NCBI GenBank assembly: GCA_963422445.2
Contig: OY729512.2
Span: 4,712,001 to 4,776,000, forward strand
From: G963422445 sp963422445
GTDB taxonomy: Bacteria > Pseudomonadota > Alphaproteobacteria > Thalassobaculales > Thalassobaculaceae
Length of the DNA: 64,000 nt
Direction: 5' to 3'
Part shown: one piece after another, positions 1 through 8,786 of the stretch
Numbering within the stretch: position 1 is the first letter of the stretch
Layout of the letters: each line of letters begins with the position of its first letter
Notes under the pieces: model-generated
What the model was told of the DNA's origin: nothing
The model's database searches: none
Seen by the model: the letters and a program-made list of their open reading frames with translations, nothing else
Program-made: the position numbers and the translations under genes

Positions 1-38
1 ACGCCGGCATTGACAGAAATCGTGCAGACCGGACAATA

Positions 39-551
39 GTGGGCATCATGCCAAGCACCGAAAGTTGCGCAATGTCTGAAGAACGAATGCCCACAACCGT
101 TTTCGACCCCGTTGAGGTCGATGGAATTACCGGCACCAGCTACCCGGCTCAATTGGTGCAAAATACCCGCGAGCGGTTCAAACGACGTCTTGGCAACCAT
201 GGCGGCCTCAGAAATTTCGGCGTCAATATGGTCACTCTGCCACCCGGAACGGCTTCAGCGCTGCGGCACCATCATGCATTGCAGGATGAGTTCATCTACA
301 TCGTCTCAGGAAGCCCGACCCTGGTCATCGATGGGGGTTCGCAGATTATGACGGCCGGATTGTGCGCGACCTTTCCGGCAAGCAATGGTGACGGCCATAT
401 GCTTCGTAACGATACGGAGGACGATGTCATCTACCTTGAAGTCGGCGACCGTACCCGCGGTGACACGGTGGTCTATCCGGATGAAGACCTGCTTGGCACA
501 TTTGTCGATGGAGGATTAGCCTTTACCAACCGGAAGGGCGTACCTTACTGA
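39..551 (+). CDS. Cupin-domain protein
   Basis: A 170-residue protein with one small beta-barrel cupin domain. Residues about 75-115 carry the first cupin motif (HHH near 77-79, then a Glu in 'DEFIYIVSG') and a later 'NDTEDDVIYLEVGDR' stretch is typical of the second motif, so metal binding is plausible. It resembles stand-alone cupins annotated as mannose-6-phosphate isomerase-like or transcription-associated proteins; the substrate cannot be read from the sequence. An in-frame ATG at 72 (MSEERMP) is an equally good start because no clear ribosome binding site precedes either one. The gene stands alone between the window edge and an IS1595 remnant, so no operon partner is visible. Confidence 0.8.
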   Translation: MGIMPSTESCAMSEERMPTTVFDPVEVDGITGTSYPAQLVQNTRERFKRRLGNHGGLRNFGVNMVTLPPGTASALRHHHALQDEFIYIVSGSPTLVIDGGSQIMTAGLCATFPASNGDGHMLRNDTEDDVIYLEVGDRTRGDTVVYPDEDLLGTFVDGGLAFTNRKGVPY

Positions 552-664
552 CTTCAGGGCCGAGTCATCTGTGCGAATTGCATTTCCAGCGACCGACAAC
601 TGTTCGGGTAAGTTTACCGACGCTGGCCAGATCCGGTAGCGGCCGGACACAACAGAGCAATTGA

Positions 665-1402
665 AAAGGGTCTTGCCTAGTTGAGGGGATTTTGCCGGAG
701 GTAGCGTAGCAGGGTTTTGTACTTGTCGGCATGGCGATGGTTGTATCGCCATTCGGTTTCCTTGAGGTGCAGATGGCAGGTGTGTCTGGGCAAGCCCTTG
801 AACTTTGCCAGCCGGACCTTTGCTAACCCCCAGAAGCCCTCGATGCCGTTGATGTGGACGGTGCCATTTGCAAACTCGTCCTTGGAATGTTCGACGCGGA
901 AGTGACCGTAGCCGAGATCGACCAGCCCGTTGTAGCCGCCCCAGCCATCGGAGTTGATGACGGTACGGGGGTCCACCCGGCCGCGGAGATGCCCTGCAGG
1001 GTCGGGCGGGAGCAGTCAGGCACGATCTCGGTGTAGACTTGGCCCTGGCGCTCGAAGATGCCGAAGACGACGGTCTTGCCGTAGGCGCCGCGCCCGCGCC
1101 TGCCCTTGACCCGGCGCGTCCCGAAGAAGCTCTCGTCGACCTCGACGATCCCGAACAGCGGACGCTGGGCCTCGCAGGCAGCCAGGATGCGTTCCCGCAA
1201 GCCGCGGTAGAACCGGTTCACGGTGTTGCGGTTCAGACTGCTCAGCGTCGCCGCCTGGAGGGCTGTCAGATCGGCGGCGAAGTAACGAACCAGCTCGCGG
1301 ACCTTGCCCTCAGAAATCCTCGAACGCCTCGCGTACTTGTTCTTCATTGCCATGCCTAGGCTTAGCACACATCACAAGACACTCAGCTAGGCAAGACCCT
1401 TT
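665..1402 (-). mobile_element. IS1595-family element, defective
   Basis: Imperfect terminal inverted repeats of about 21 bp (AAAGGGTCTTGCCTAGTTGAG at 665-685 and its complement at 1382-1402, one mismatch) bracket a single transposase reading frame on the minus strand. I see no clean 8-bp target duplication outside these ends, so the exact border could be off by a few bases. It is unrelated at its ends to the second IS1595-type element at 54541-55592. Confidence 0.8.
677..1368 (-). pseudogene. IS1595-family (ISXO2-like) transposase, frameshifted
   Basis: The N-terminal part (1368 down to about 980) has the ISXO2-type start of the DDE domain, with 'FGIVEVDESFFG' holding the first catalytic Asp and 'GKTVVFGIFERQG' after it. 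The C-terminal part lies in another frame (976-677) with 'NSDGWGGYNGL' (second Asp), 'HINGIEGFWGLAKVRL' and 'WRYNHRH', as in the family. The frame changes between about 970 and 1000, so no full protein is made unless the shift is suppressed. The first codon at 1368 is GTG; ATG codons at 1353 (MAMK) and 1347 (MK) are alternatives. Confidence 0.85.
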
Positions 1403-2425
1403 GCGTAATGTCTACGAGATGCAGCGCGATGGTTACAGCGGGCGTGGAAGCAATGATAGACCGTATTCAAATCGATCAGCGATCGGTATCCGTTCGACCC
1501 TGCCTTACTGACTCACTGACGGGTGAAACCGTGCGATTGGTATCGGCGCATGCTTGACACAAGACGCAGGCTGCCCCTTGGCATCCAGACTTTCCGTGAG
1601 ATCCGAGAAGACGACTGATTACGTCGACAAGACCATGTACATGCAGCGAATGATTAAGGAGGGTAAACATTACTTTCTGTCGTGCCCGCAGCGTTTCGGC
1701 AAGAGTCTGTTTCTCGACACCCTGAAGGCGTTGTTCTAAGGCAATGAGCAACTGTTTCTGGGATTATCGATTCACGCAAGCTGGGATTTGTCGGTTCGCC
1801 ACCCCGTATTGCGCCTGAGCTTCGGGTGCGGGGATTTCTCTAGATAGTGTCGTCACGAAATACCAGCCCAGAGCGCCAGACACCGGATCTGCACCGCGGC
1901 AAGAAACGATGCGGCATTCCTGGCGTATCCTGTGGCAATCCCACGCCAACGCTTGAGCCACAGAAACGCGTTCTCCACCAAATGCCGGTGCCGGTAGAGA
2001 GGGACATCATACGCTCTGGGGTGTTTGCGGTTGCGCTTCGGCGGAATCACCGCAATGACTCCATGCTCCTCACAATAAGACAGGATGGCATTCGTGTCAT
2101 AGGCCTTGTCCGCCAACAAGGACTCGGCATCTATCCCTTCAATCAGCTCGACCGCTTGACTGCAATCAGCTGCCGTCCCCTCGGTCACCAACACTCGCAC
2201 CGGCATCCCATGTGCGTCCACAGCCAGGTGCAGCTTCGTGTTCAGCTCCCTTTGCCGTGAAACAGATTCTGGCGAGGGACGCGCGGTGACGCTCCAACCC
2301 CGAGGTCACGGCGTTGGCTGAGACCGCCAGGGTCGGCGCGGCGGAGACGAGCGGTGGACTTCCCCGATGTGGCCCGATGTGGCCCGAAGCGGTCCCGCGT
2401 AGCCGGCTGACGAGATGCGGGCCGC

Positions 2426-3676
2426 TCAGGCGGCCTTGAGTTCCGCGCCTACGGGCTCGATGTAGCCGTAGCGGCGGAGCATGCGGATCCACCGAGGAGC
2501 GTTGCGCTTGACCATCAGAGCGTCGTAGTCGGCCGTGCGGTCGTAGTCGGGCCTGCCGGTCTTGAGCCCCACATAGATGATGCGCAGCCTCTTGTGAGCG
2601 CCGGCGACGATGGCGCGCTTGTAGCCGCGCCGGGCGGCGAGGGCGCGGTGATGAGCCTCGAACTGGCACCCCTTGGTTCGGGCCGCGCCGTGGGCACACT
2701 CGACGAGGCAGGCGCGCAGGGTCCTGGAGCCCATGCGGGTGCGTGCGTTGCGGCGCTTGCCCCCGCTCTCGTTGTTGCCGGGGCAGAGCCCGGCCCAGGC
2801 GGCGAAGTGCTCCTTGGAGGCGAACACGCCGATGTCGGGGCCGATCTCGATGAGGATGGTCGAGGCGGCGGTGCGGTCGATGCCGGGGATGGTGGTCAGC
2901 AGACGGAGCTGCTCCTCCCACGGTGTCATCTGCCCGTCGATCTTCCTGGTGTCGGACGCGATGCGCGCCTCAAGCGCGTCATGCTCCTCCAGCAGGTCGT
3001 TGAGCATGACGCGGTCGTTGTCGCCCAGGCTCAGGGAGAGCGCCTCGCCGCGCCCCTCCAGCTTGTTCGCAACGTGGCTGGTGAGCGAGGCGAGAATGAC
3101 CTCGCGCGCCGTCCCCTGCGCCAAGCCGTTGAGGATCTTCCGGCCGTTGACGCCGAAGACGTCGGAGATGATGCCGCCGATGCGCGCACCGGCGCGGTCG
3201 ATGATCTTCTGCACGCGGTTGCGCACGGTGGAGCGCTGCCTGACCAGGACGCGGCGCTGGCGGCTCAGTGCGCGCAGCTCCCGGAACGGCTCAGGCGGAA
3301 CGTGGGAAGGCGTGCAGAGCCCGAACTGGCACACGCAGGCCAGCCACACGCTGTCCGCCACGTCGGTCTTGCGCCCCTTCAACTGCTTCACCTGACGCGC
3401 ATGCACCAGGATCGCCTTGAGCCCGGCCGCCTCCAGGGCCGCGAAGGGCGCCTGCCAGTAGACCCCGGTCCCTTCCATCACCGCAGCCTCGACGCCGTGA
3501 CCGGTCAGCCACGCGACCCTCTCCTCCAGACCGCTCGGCAGCGTGCTGAAGCAGCGCGTCTCCACCACCGGCTCACCCTCGCCCTCACAGAGGCGAACCG
3601 TCGCGGTGATCTCCATCTTGTGCACGTCCAGACCCGCCGCGCGCGGCCGGACGACGTGCAAGCCTTCCGTCTTCAT
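2426..3676 (-). CDS. IS110-family DEDD transposase
   Basis: A full-length serine/DEDD recombinase. The N-terminal RuvC-like DEDD domain has 'AAGLDVHKMEITATV' (first Asp), 'AAVMEGTGVYW' (Glu) and 'KGRKTDVADSVWLA' (Asp pair). The C-terminal Transposase_20 domain has 'LLTTIPGIDRTAASTIL', 'FAAWAGLCPGNNESGGK' with the conserved Ser of 'NNESGGK', and 'LRACLVECAHGAART'. I chose the ATG at 3676 (MKTEGLHVV) because a strong GAGGAGG lies just upstream; a GTG ten codons earlier is possible. No lesion is visible, so the element may be active. Confidence 0.93.
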   Translation of the reverse strand: MKTEGLHVVRPRAAGLDVHKMEITATVRLCEGEGEPVVETRCFSTLPSGLEERVAWLTGHGVEAAVMEGTGVYWQAPFAALEAAGLKAILVHARQVKQLKGRKTDVADSVWLACVCQFGLCTPSHVPPEPFRELRALSRQRRVLVRQRSTVRNRVQKIIDRAGARIGGIISDVFGVNGRKILNGLAQGTAREVILASLTSHVANKLEGRGEALSLSLGDNDRVMLNDLLEEHDALEARIASDTRKIDGQMTPWEEQLRLLTTIPGIDRTAASTILIEIGPDIGVFASKEHFAAWAGLCPGNNESGGKRRNARTRMGSRTLRACLVECAHGAARTKGCQFEAHHRALAARRGYKRAIVAGAHKRLRIIYVGLKTGRPDYDRTADYDALMVKRNAPRWIRMLRRYGYIEPVGAELKAA

Positions 3677-4029
3677 CGCCTTCCTCCTCATTTGCGCTCT
3701 CGCCACGTCGGTATGCGATCACGCCGTGGCATCGCCACGGTGGAGGCGGGGACAGCGGTCGGAAGAACACGCATCCGACGAGCGGGTGCGGTGCAATTTG
3801 CCGCGCGGCCACGGCCACCGGCCGGGTACAATACGGGGTGCGGAGCCGGCCGCCGGAAGCAGTTTTGTCATCGGGAACTACGTCACCAATATAACGACGC
3901 TCACACGTCACCGCCTCCGCCAATACCCATCCTGACACAGCAGAATGGGGGCAAGCGCAAGGAAAACGTCAGCCGAACCGCTCCTGTTTCATGCCACGGG
4001 GTGGCTCAGAACCGCGGGGACCATGACTG
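3677..4029 (-). ncRNA. Candidate bridge-RNA region of the IS110 left end
   Basis: This long non-coding leader upstream of the IS110 transposase is where IS110-subgroup elements encode the bridge RNA that pairs with target and donor. A 7-bp stem with an ATC loop (CCGTGGC 3724-3730 / GCCACGG 3734-3740) and other GC-rich self-complementary stretches are visible. I could not identify the two binding loops. The call rests on position and family, not on a covariance match. Confidence 0.35.
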
Positions 4030-5937
4030 TTTTGTGCGACCCATCGCCTGATTGCCGCCGACCGCACCGCTCGCATGAGGATGGACCTTGAGATGACAGA
4101 TGTCAATCATCAGCCACTCATCGTCCGGCTCATCCATCAGAGGCTCCAGCAACGCCCCCCAGAGCCCCTTGTCCCGCCAGCGACAGAACCGACGATGGGT
4201 ATTTTTCCAGTCTCCATAGTCTGGCGGCACATCACGCCAGGGAGCGCCGGTACGCAGAATCCAGAAGATCGCATTAATGAACCGTCGATTATCCTGCGCC
4301 ACCCCACCCCAACGTCCCGCTCGGCCAGGCAGATGAGGCTCCAACAACAGCCAGACCCTGTCCGAAATGTCGTGACGCCGATGAGCCAATCCCATGAGTC
4401 GCATCCAGGAACCATCGAATGAATTCGACAGATAGTACAGATAAACATCACTCATGACGACACTATCTAGTCCGAACTATCTGGCTCGAACGTTGATGGC
4501 CCAGAGTGCCGACCTCGAAGCCTCTTTCGGAACTGGTTCGGGCTATGCCGACGCCTCGGACCGTTTCGACTATCTGATCCGGACCCTGCACGAGGAGTCG
4601 GGACAAAGTGTCTGGTGCTGGTGGATGAGTACGACACGATTCTGGACGCTCTTCGCCAACCGGACACGGCAAAACGCAATCGGGGCTATCTGGACAACTT
4701 GGACAGCACTATCAAGGACAGCGATGCCCACATCAAGTTTTCGTTCCTCACCGGAGTGCGCAAGTTCTCCAAAGTGAGCCTGTTCTCGACCCTGAACAAC
4801 CTCACCGATCTCACGCTCGATCCAGGCTATTCTACGGTTTGCGACTATACCGACACTGATCTGGATGAGATGTTTGCGCCAGAACTGCCGGGCCTTGCCC
4901 GCGACGAAATCCGCACATGGTACAATGGCTACCGCTGGTTTAGGGACGAGACCGTCTATAATCCCTATGATGTGCTCAATATGTTCCGGACCCGAATGTT
5001 CAGAAACTACTGGTTCGAGACCGGTACCCTGACATTCCTGACGAACACCCTGATACAGCGTGGCATCGACATGTTGGTGCTTGATGACACCATCGTGAGC
5101 GAGGCACAATTGTTGGAATTCGGCGTTGGAAAAATCGGCACCGAAGCCTTGGTGTTCCATACCGGCTATCTGCCCATCACGGGCAAAGAATATCGGAGTC
5201 GGCGGCTGCGCTACCGATTGGGGTATCCGAACCTTGAGGTTCGTCAAAGCCTCAACGAAAGCGCCGTGACGGGAAACTCGCCGAGCAGTCAGAGGCAGTC
5301 TGATGCCTTGTATGACCTGCTTTTTGCAGGTGACTATGCGGGACTCAAGCAATTGTTCGGATCTCTGTTCGCGGACATCCCTCATGAGTCGAGCCTGAGC
5401 GGTCGGCAGGGGCAGTATGGAGGCCATTATGCGAGCGTATTGTGCGCCTATGCCAATGCGTCGGGTTTGGAGACGCAGTTGGAGGAAAGCACGAGTCGCG
5501 GCCGGACCGACCTCACAGTACAAGCCGACGGCAAGGTTTATCTGTTCGAGTTCAAAATGGTGGACAATGCTCCGACAGGGCAGGCCATAGCGCAGCTTCG
5601 CGCAAAGGGTTACGCGGAAAATACCACCATCTCGGGGATGCCGTGCATCCGGCCAGGATGGAGTTCAGCCGCCAAACACACCGACTGGTCGGATTCGAGC
5701 CAGCACTTGCATTCCCGGATACGACAGCGGCACCCATGTGAGCACTATTCCCTGGTTATGCCTGCGGCCGGCTTTCTCCAACATCCGGCCAACGCCTAAA
5801 ATCAGGTGTATTCGCTCGTATATCTCGAAACTCCCGAACTGCCGACTTCACCAATTTCGTCATCTCAAACCTCTCTGATCACTTGAAAATAGACTGCATC
5901 GGTTACTTTGCGAATTTTCCCCGATTGGGGCATAACA

Positions 5938-7734
5938 ATGCATCATCCAAGATTGCTTATGGTGACCCGTATGCCGACATCGCCCACGACTTGCCCCTTG
6001 TCTTCCGCGACAAGCCCTACGCCAGAGACCGACAGCCGGTTCGATGCCGTAATCATCGGGGCGGGCTTCGGCGGTCTGTACATGCTGCACGCCCTGCGCG
6101 AACTCGGATTTACCGCCCGGGTTTTCGAGGCTGGTGGCGGCGTAGGCGGAACCTGGTACTGGAACCGCTATCCCGGCGCCCGCTGCGATATCGAGAGTCT
6201 GCAATATTCCTACTCCTTCGACGAGGCGCTCGATCAGGACTGGAGCTGGTCCGAGAAGTATTCACCACAGCCGGAAATCCTCGCCTACGCCAACCATGTC
6301 GCCGACCGGTTCGATCTGCGCCGCGATATCCGGTTCGACACCCGCGTCACCAAAACGGGTTTCGACGAAACCAAAGCGCTCTGGACAGTCGAAACCGACC
6401 GTGGTGATCGGGTCTCCGCGAGGTTTTGCATAACGGCGGTCGGCTGCCTGTCTGCCGCCAGCGTGCCGCATTTCGACGGAATCGAGGACTTTGCCGGACC
6501 GGTTCTGCATACCGGGGAGTGGCCGCATGACGGAATCGACTGCACCGGCAAACGCGTTGCCGTCATCGGAACGGGGTCTTCGGCCATCCAGTCGATCCCG
6601 ATCATCGCGAAACAGGCCGACACCCTCACCGTGTTCCAGCGGACGCCAAATTACTCCGTACCGGCCTGGAACGCCCGGATGGATCCGGAACACGAGCGCG
6701 CGGTCAAGGCGGACTATCCGGGATTGCGGGCCAAGATGCGGGCACGACCGACAGGTTTCTACTTCCCGTTCAATATGGCCTCGGCTCTTGAGACGTCGGA
6801 CGAGGAACGCGATCGACAATATGAAGAATTCTGGGCGCGAGGCGGTTTGCCATTCCTGGGTGCCTATGGCGATCTGTTGTTCGACAAGGCCGCCAATGAC
6901 AGTATCGCCGCATTCGCGCGGCGCAAGATCCGCGAGATCGTGAACGATCCCGAAACCACAACTCTGCTTTGCCCCGACAATGTCTTCGGTTGCAAACGGC
7001 TGTGCGTCGATAGCGGGTATTTCGAGACCTACAATCTGCCGCATGTCAAACTTGTGGATGTTTCCCAACGGCCAATCGAGCGCTTCACCAACGGCGGCGT
7101 TGTCGCCGATGGCGTCGAATACCCGGCCGACATCATCGTGTGCGCCACCGGATTTGCGGCGATGACCGGGTCTTTCGACCGAATTGCGTTCACCGGCCGA
7201 AATGGTTTGCCGCTCACCAGGAAATGGGAAGCAGGTCCGCGAACCTATCTCGGACTGACGACCCGGGGATTTCCCAACCTGTTCATGATAACCGGCCCAG
7301 GGAGCCCGTCAGTCCTTGCCAGCATGATTCAGGCGATCGAACAGCATGTCGACTGGATCGCCGACTGCATGGCTCATATGCGCGATATCGGCGCGACGAC
7401 CATCGAGCCAACGGCCAGGAGCGAAGATTGCTGGGTCGAACATGTGAATGAGGTCGCGGCGATCTCGCTCCGCTCGACCTGCAGTTCCTGGTATGTCGGC
7501 GCCAATATCCCCGGTCGGCCACGGGTTTTCATGCCCTATATCGGCGGTTTTCCGGTCTATGTCGAGCGCTGCAACCGCGTCATGCTGGACGGCTATGATG
7601 GCTTCGTCCTTGGCAGCGGGGCACTAGCCAATCAAACACCGAAGATCCGGCGGACCGAACGCTGGCACGTTCCGCTCGATATCGAGGTAATATCGCCCGC
7701 TGCCGTTGCTGCCGGCCTTGTCCCCGTGGTCTGA
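5938..7734 (+). CDS. FAD-dependent Baeyer-Villiger-type monooxygenase
   Basis: A class B flavin monooxygenase of about 598 residues that would use FAD, NADPH and O2 to insert oxygen into ketones or oxidise heteroatoms. Residues near 35-45 have the FAD-binding 'VIIGAGFGGLYM'. The Baeyer-Villiger fingerprint F-x-G-x-x-x-H-x-x-x-W is present as 'FAGPVLHTGEWP', and the second Rossmann motif is 'VIGTGSSAIQSIP'. Length and motif order fit cyclohexanone or phenylacetone monooxygenase-like enzymes; the substrate is unknown. Several in-frame ATGs (5908, 5938, 5959, 5971) precede the conserved region and none has a good ribosome binding site, so the start is uncertain. It converges on kdsA, where many relatives have eno. 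Confidence 0.88.
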   Translation: MHHPRLLMVTRMPTSPTTCPLSSATSPTPETDSRFDAVIIGAGFGGLYMLHALRELGFTARVFEAGGGVGGTWYWNRYPGARCDIESLQYSYSFDEALDQDWSWSEKYSPQPEILAYANHVADRFDLRRDIRFDTRVTKTGFDETKALWTVETDRGDRVSARFCITAVGCLSAASVPHFDGIEDFAGPVLHTGEWPHDGIDCTGKRVAVIGTGSSAIQSIPIIAKQADTLTVFQRTPNYSVPAWNARMDPEHERAVKADYPGLRAKMRARPTGFYFPFNMASALETSDEERDRQYEEFWARGGLPFLGAYGDLLFDKAANDSIAAFARRKIREIVNDPETTTLLCPDNVFGCKRLCVDSGYFETYNLPHVKLVDVSQRPIERFTNGGVVADGVEYPADIIVCATGFAAMTGSFDRIAFTGRNGLPLTRKWEAGPRTYLGLTTRGFPNLFMITGPGSPSVLASMIQAIEQHVDWIADCMAHMRDIGATTIEPTARSEDCWVEHVNEVAAISLRSTCSSWYVGANIPGRPRVFMPYIGGFPVYVERCNRVMLDGYDGFVLGSGALANQTPKIRRTERWHVPLDIEVISPAAVAAGLVPVV

Positions 7735-7943
7735 CTCTCCCGAGCGCCGTTCGGTCAGCCCCACTCATCTGCAGGATCGTCCGCTGCGGCGTATCACGGC
7801 CTTCGCAAGACCCCCGGACAACATGGTTCGGACAACGCAGTTCTTGCCAAGCAAGCCGCTCAATGCTGACAGTCAGAAAAGAGCTGAGCAAGGCCGGCAA
7901 TATTGGGGGGGCGAACGATCGATGTCCACACCAGACCAGCCGG

Positions 7944-8786
7944 TCACACGGGATTGTCCTTGGTAAGGCCATCGATTGCCATCATGACCTCAAGCAATTC
8001 CGGAAGATCGCGCAGAGCTATCATGTTCGGACCATCGCTCGGCGCATTGTCGGGATCCTGGTGGGTTTCCATGAAAACCGCTGCCACACCAACGGCAAGC
8101 GCCGCCCGCGCAAGGACCGGAACATAGCGGCGGTCGCCACCGCTCGCCTGACCGAGGCCGCCCGGCTGCTGCACCGAATGGGTCGCATCGAACACAACAG
8201 GATATCCGGTTTCCGCCATCTGGGGTAAAGCCCGCATGTCTGAAACCAGCGTGTTGTAGCCGAAACTCACCCCCCGTTCCGTGAGCAGGATCCTTGAGTT
8301 ACCCACGGCTTCAAGTTTGGCTGCCACGTTTCGCATGTCCCAGGGCGCCAGAAACTGCCCCTTCTTGACATTGACCACGCTGCCAGTCCGGCCGGCTGCC
8401 AACACCAGATCTGTCTGCCGGCACAAGAATGCCGGAATCTGCAGAATATCGACCGCCTCGGCCGCTGGCTCGCACTGCGAGGGCTCATGCACATCCGTCA
8501 GAACCGGGCACCCGAACCGCTCGCGGATCTCCTCCAGAATCGGCAGCCCCTCCTCCATGCCAATACCACGGGCGCTAGTCACGCTGGTTCGGTTCGCCTT
8601 GTCGAACGACGACTTGTAGATCAACCCGAGCCCCAGTCTGGCGCACAGTCCGGACAAGGCATCCGCCGTCTCGATCGCATGCGCCCAGCTTTCAAGCTGG
8701 CACGGGCCGGCGATCAGCACGAAGGGCTGGTCGTTGCCGATCGTCAACCCGCCGACCGAAACCCTGTGGCATGACAGACCGGACAT
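7944..8786 (-). CDS. kdsA: 3-deoxy-8-phosphooctulonate synthase
   Basis: It condenses phosphoenolpyruvate with arabinose 5-phosphate to KDO-8-phosphate, an early cytoplasmic step of lipid A/LPS core synthesis. The 280-residue TIM barrel has 'LIAGPCQLES' (21-33), 'YKSSFDKANRTS' and 'FDATHSVQQPGG'. Cys29 in the AGPC motif puts it with the metal-dependent KDO8P synthases rather than the Asn-bearing metal-independent ones. Its start ATG overlaps the pyrG stop by one base (TGATG), so the two are translationally linked. It is the last gene of the tpiA-secG-pyrG-kdsA run. Confidence 0.96.
   Translation of the reverse strand: MSGLSCHRVSVGGLTIGNDQPFVLIAGPCQLESWAHAIETADALSGLCARLGLGLIYKSSFDKANRTSVTSARGIGMEEGLPILEEIRERFGCPVLTDVHEPSQCEPAAEAVDILQIPAFLCRQTDLVLAAGRTGSVVNVKKGQFLAPWDMRNVAAKLEAVGNSRILLTERGVSFGYNTLVSDMRALPQMAETGYPVVFDATHSVQQPGGLGQASGGDRRYVPVLARAALAVGVAAVFMETHQDPDNAPSDGPNMIALRDLPELLEVMMAIDGLTKDNPV

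Larger units (their letters stand above)
2254..4029 (-). mobile_element. IS110-family element inserted in IS427 copy 1
   Basis: Comparison with the uninterrupted IS427 copy at 17961-18806 gives the borders. Host sequence stops after CCCTTT at 2253 and resumes with TTTTGTGCG at 4030, so the element is 1776 bp with a T-run shared by both edges and no obvious inverted repeats, as usual for IS110. There are 172 bp of non-coding DNA 3' of the transposase and about 350 bp 5' of it. The long 5' side points to the IS110 rather than the IS1111 subgroup. A direct repeat GATGTGGCCC x2 occurs near 2377. Confidence 0.85.
1853..4455 (-). pseudogene. IS427-type transposase OrfA/OrfB, split by IS110
   Basis: OrfA runs 4455 to about 4030 ('DISDRVWLLLEPHLPGRAG', 'INAIFWILRTGAPWRDVP', 'WLMIDICHLKVH'), the DUF4096-like N-terminal half with the first catalytic Asp. 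OrfB runs 2221-1853 ('MPVRVLVTEGTAADC', 'LLADKAYDTNAIL', 'PPKRNRKHPR', 'HLVENAFLWLKRWRGIATGYAR') and supplies the second Asp and the Glu. In an intact element the two are joined by a frameshift. Here the IS110 lies exactly at the junction, so this copy cannot make a full transposase. Confidence 0.88.
1844..4466 (-). mobile_element. IS5 family, IS427-type element, copy 1 (carries an IS110)
   Basis: The ends are ATAGTGTCGTCA... at 1844 and its complement ending at 4466. CTAG is duplicated on both sides (1840-1843 and 4467-4470), typical of the IS427 group. Two minus-strand frames, OrfA and OrfB, make up the transposase. An IS110 sits between them at 2254-4029; without it the element is about 847 bp, matching the 846-bp copy at 17961-18806. 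It lies inside the AAA-ATPase pseudogene. Confidence 0.92.
1550..5741 (+). pseudogene. AAA-ATPase-like / PD-(D/E)XK nuclease family protein, multiply broken
   Basis: The pieces together match the AAA-ATPase_like plus C-terminal PD-(D/E)XK family, often encoded in many copies in host-associated bacteria. The start is ATG 1550 ('RRLPLGIQTFREI'), followed by 'YVDKT', a Walker A-like 'CPQRFGKSLFLDTL', Walker B 'VLVDEYD' near 4615, and the nuclease motif 'GRTDLTVQ...YLFEFKM' near 5500-5560. Lesions visible: a frameshift near 1617, an in-frame TAA at 1737, the IS427 insertion at 1844-4466, a frameshift near 4608, and another near 5640, after which 'MEFSRQTHRLVGFEP' completes the C-terminus. Deleting the IS and one CTAG copy restores the reading ...GDFSSPNY across the junction. 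The function was lost before or after the insertion; this order cannot be told. Confidence 0.8.

Noticed and set aside
2594..4051. 485-codon plus-strand frame
   Set aside because: It is antisense to the IS110 transposase with no family features.
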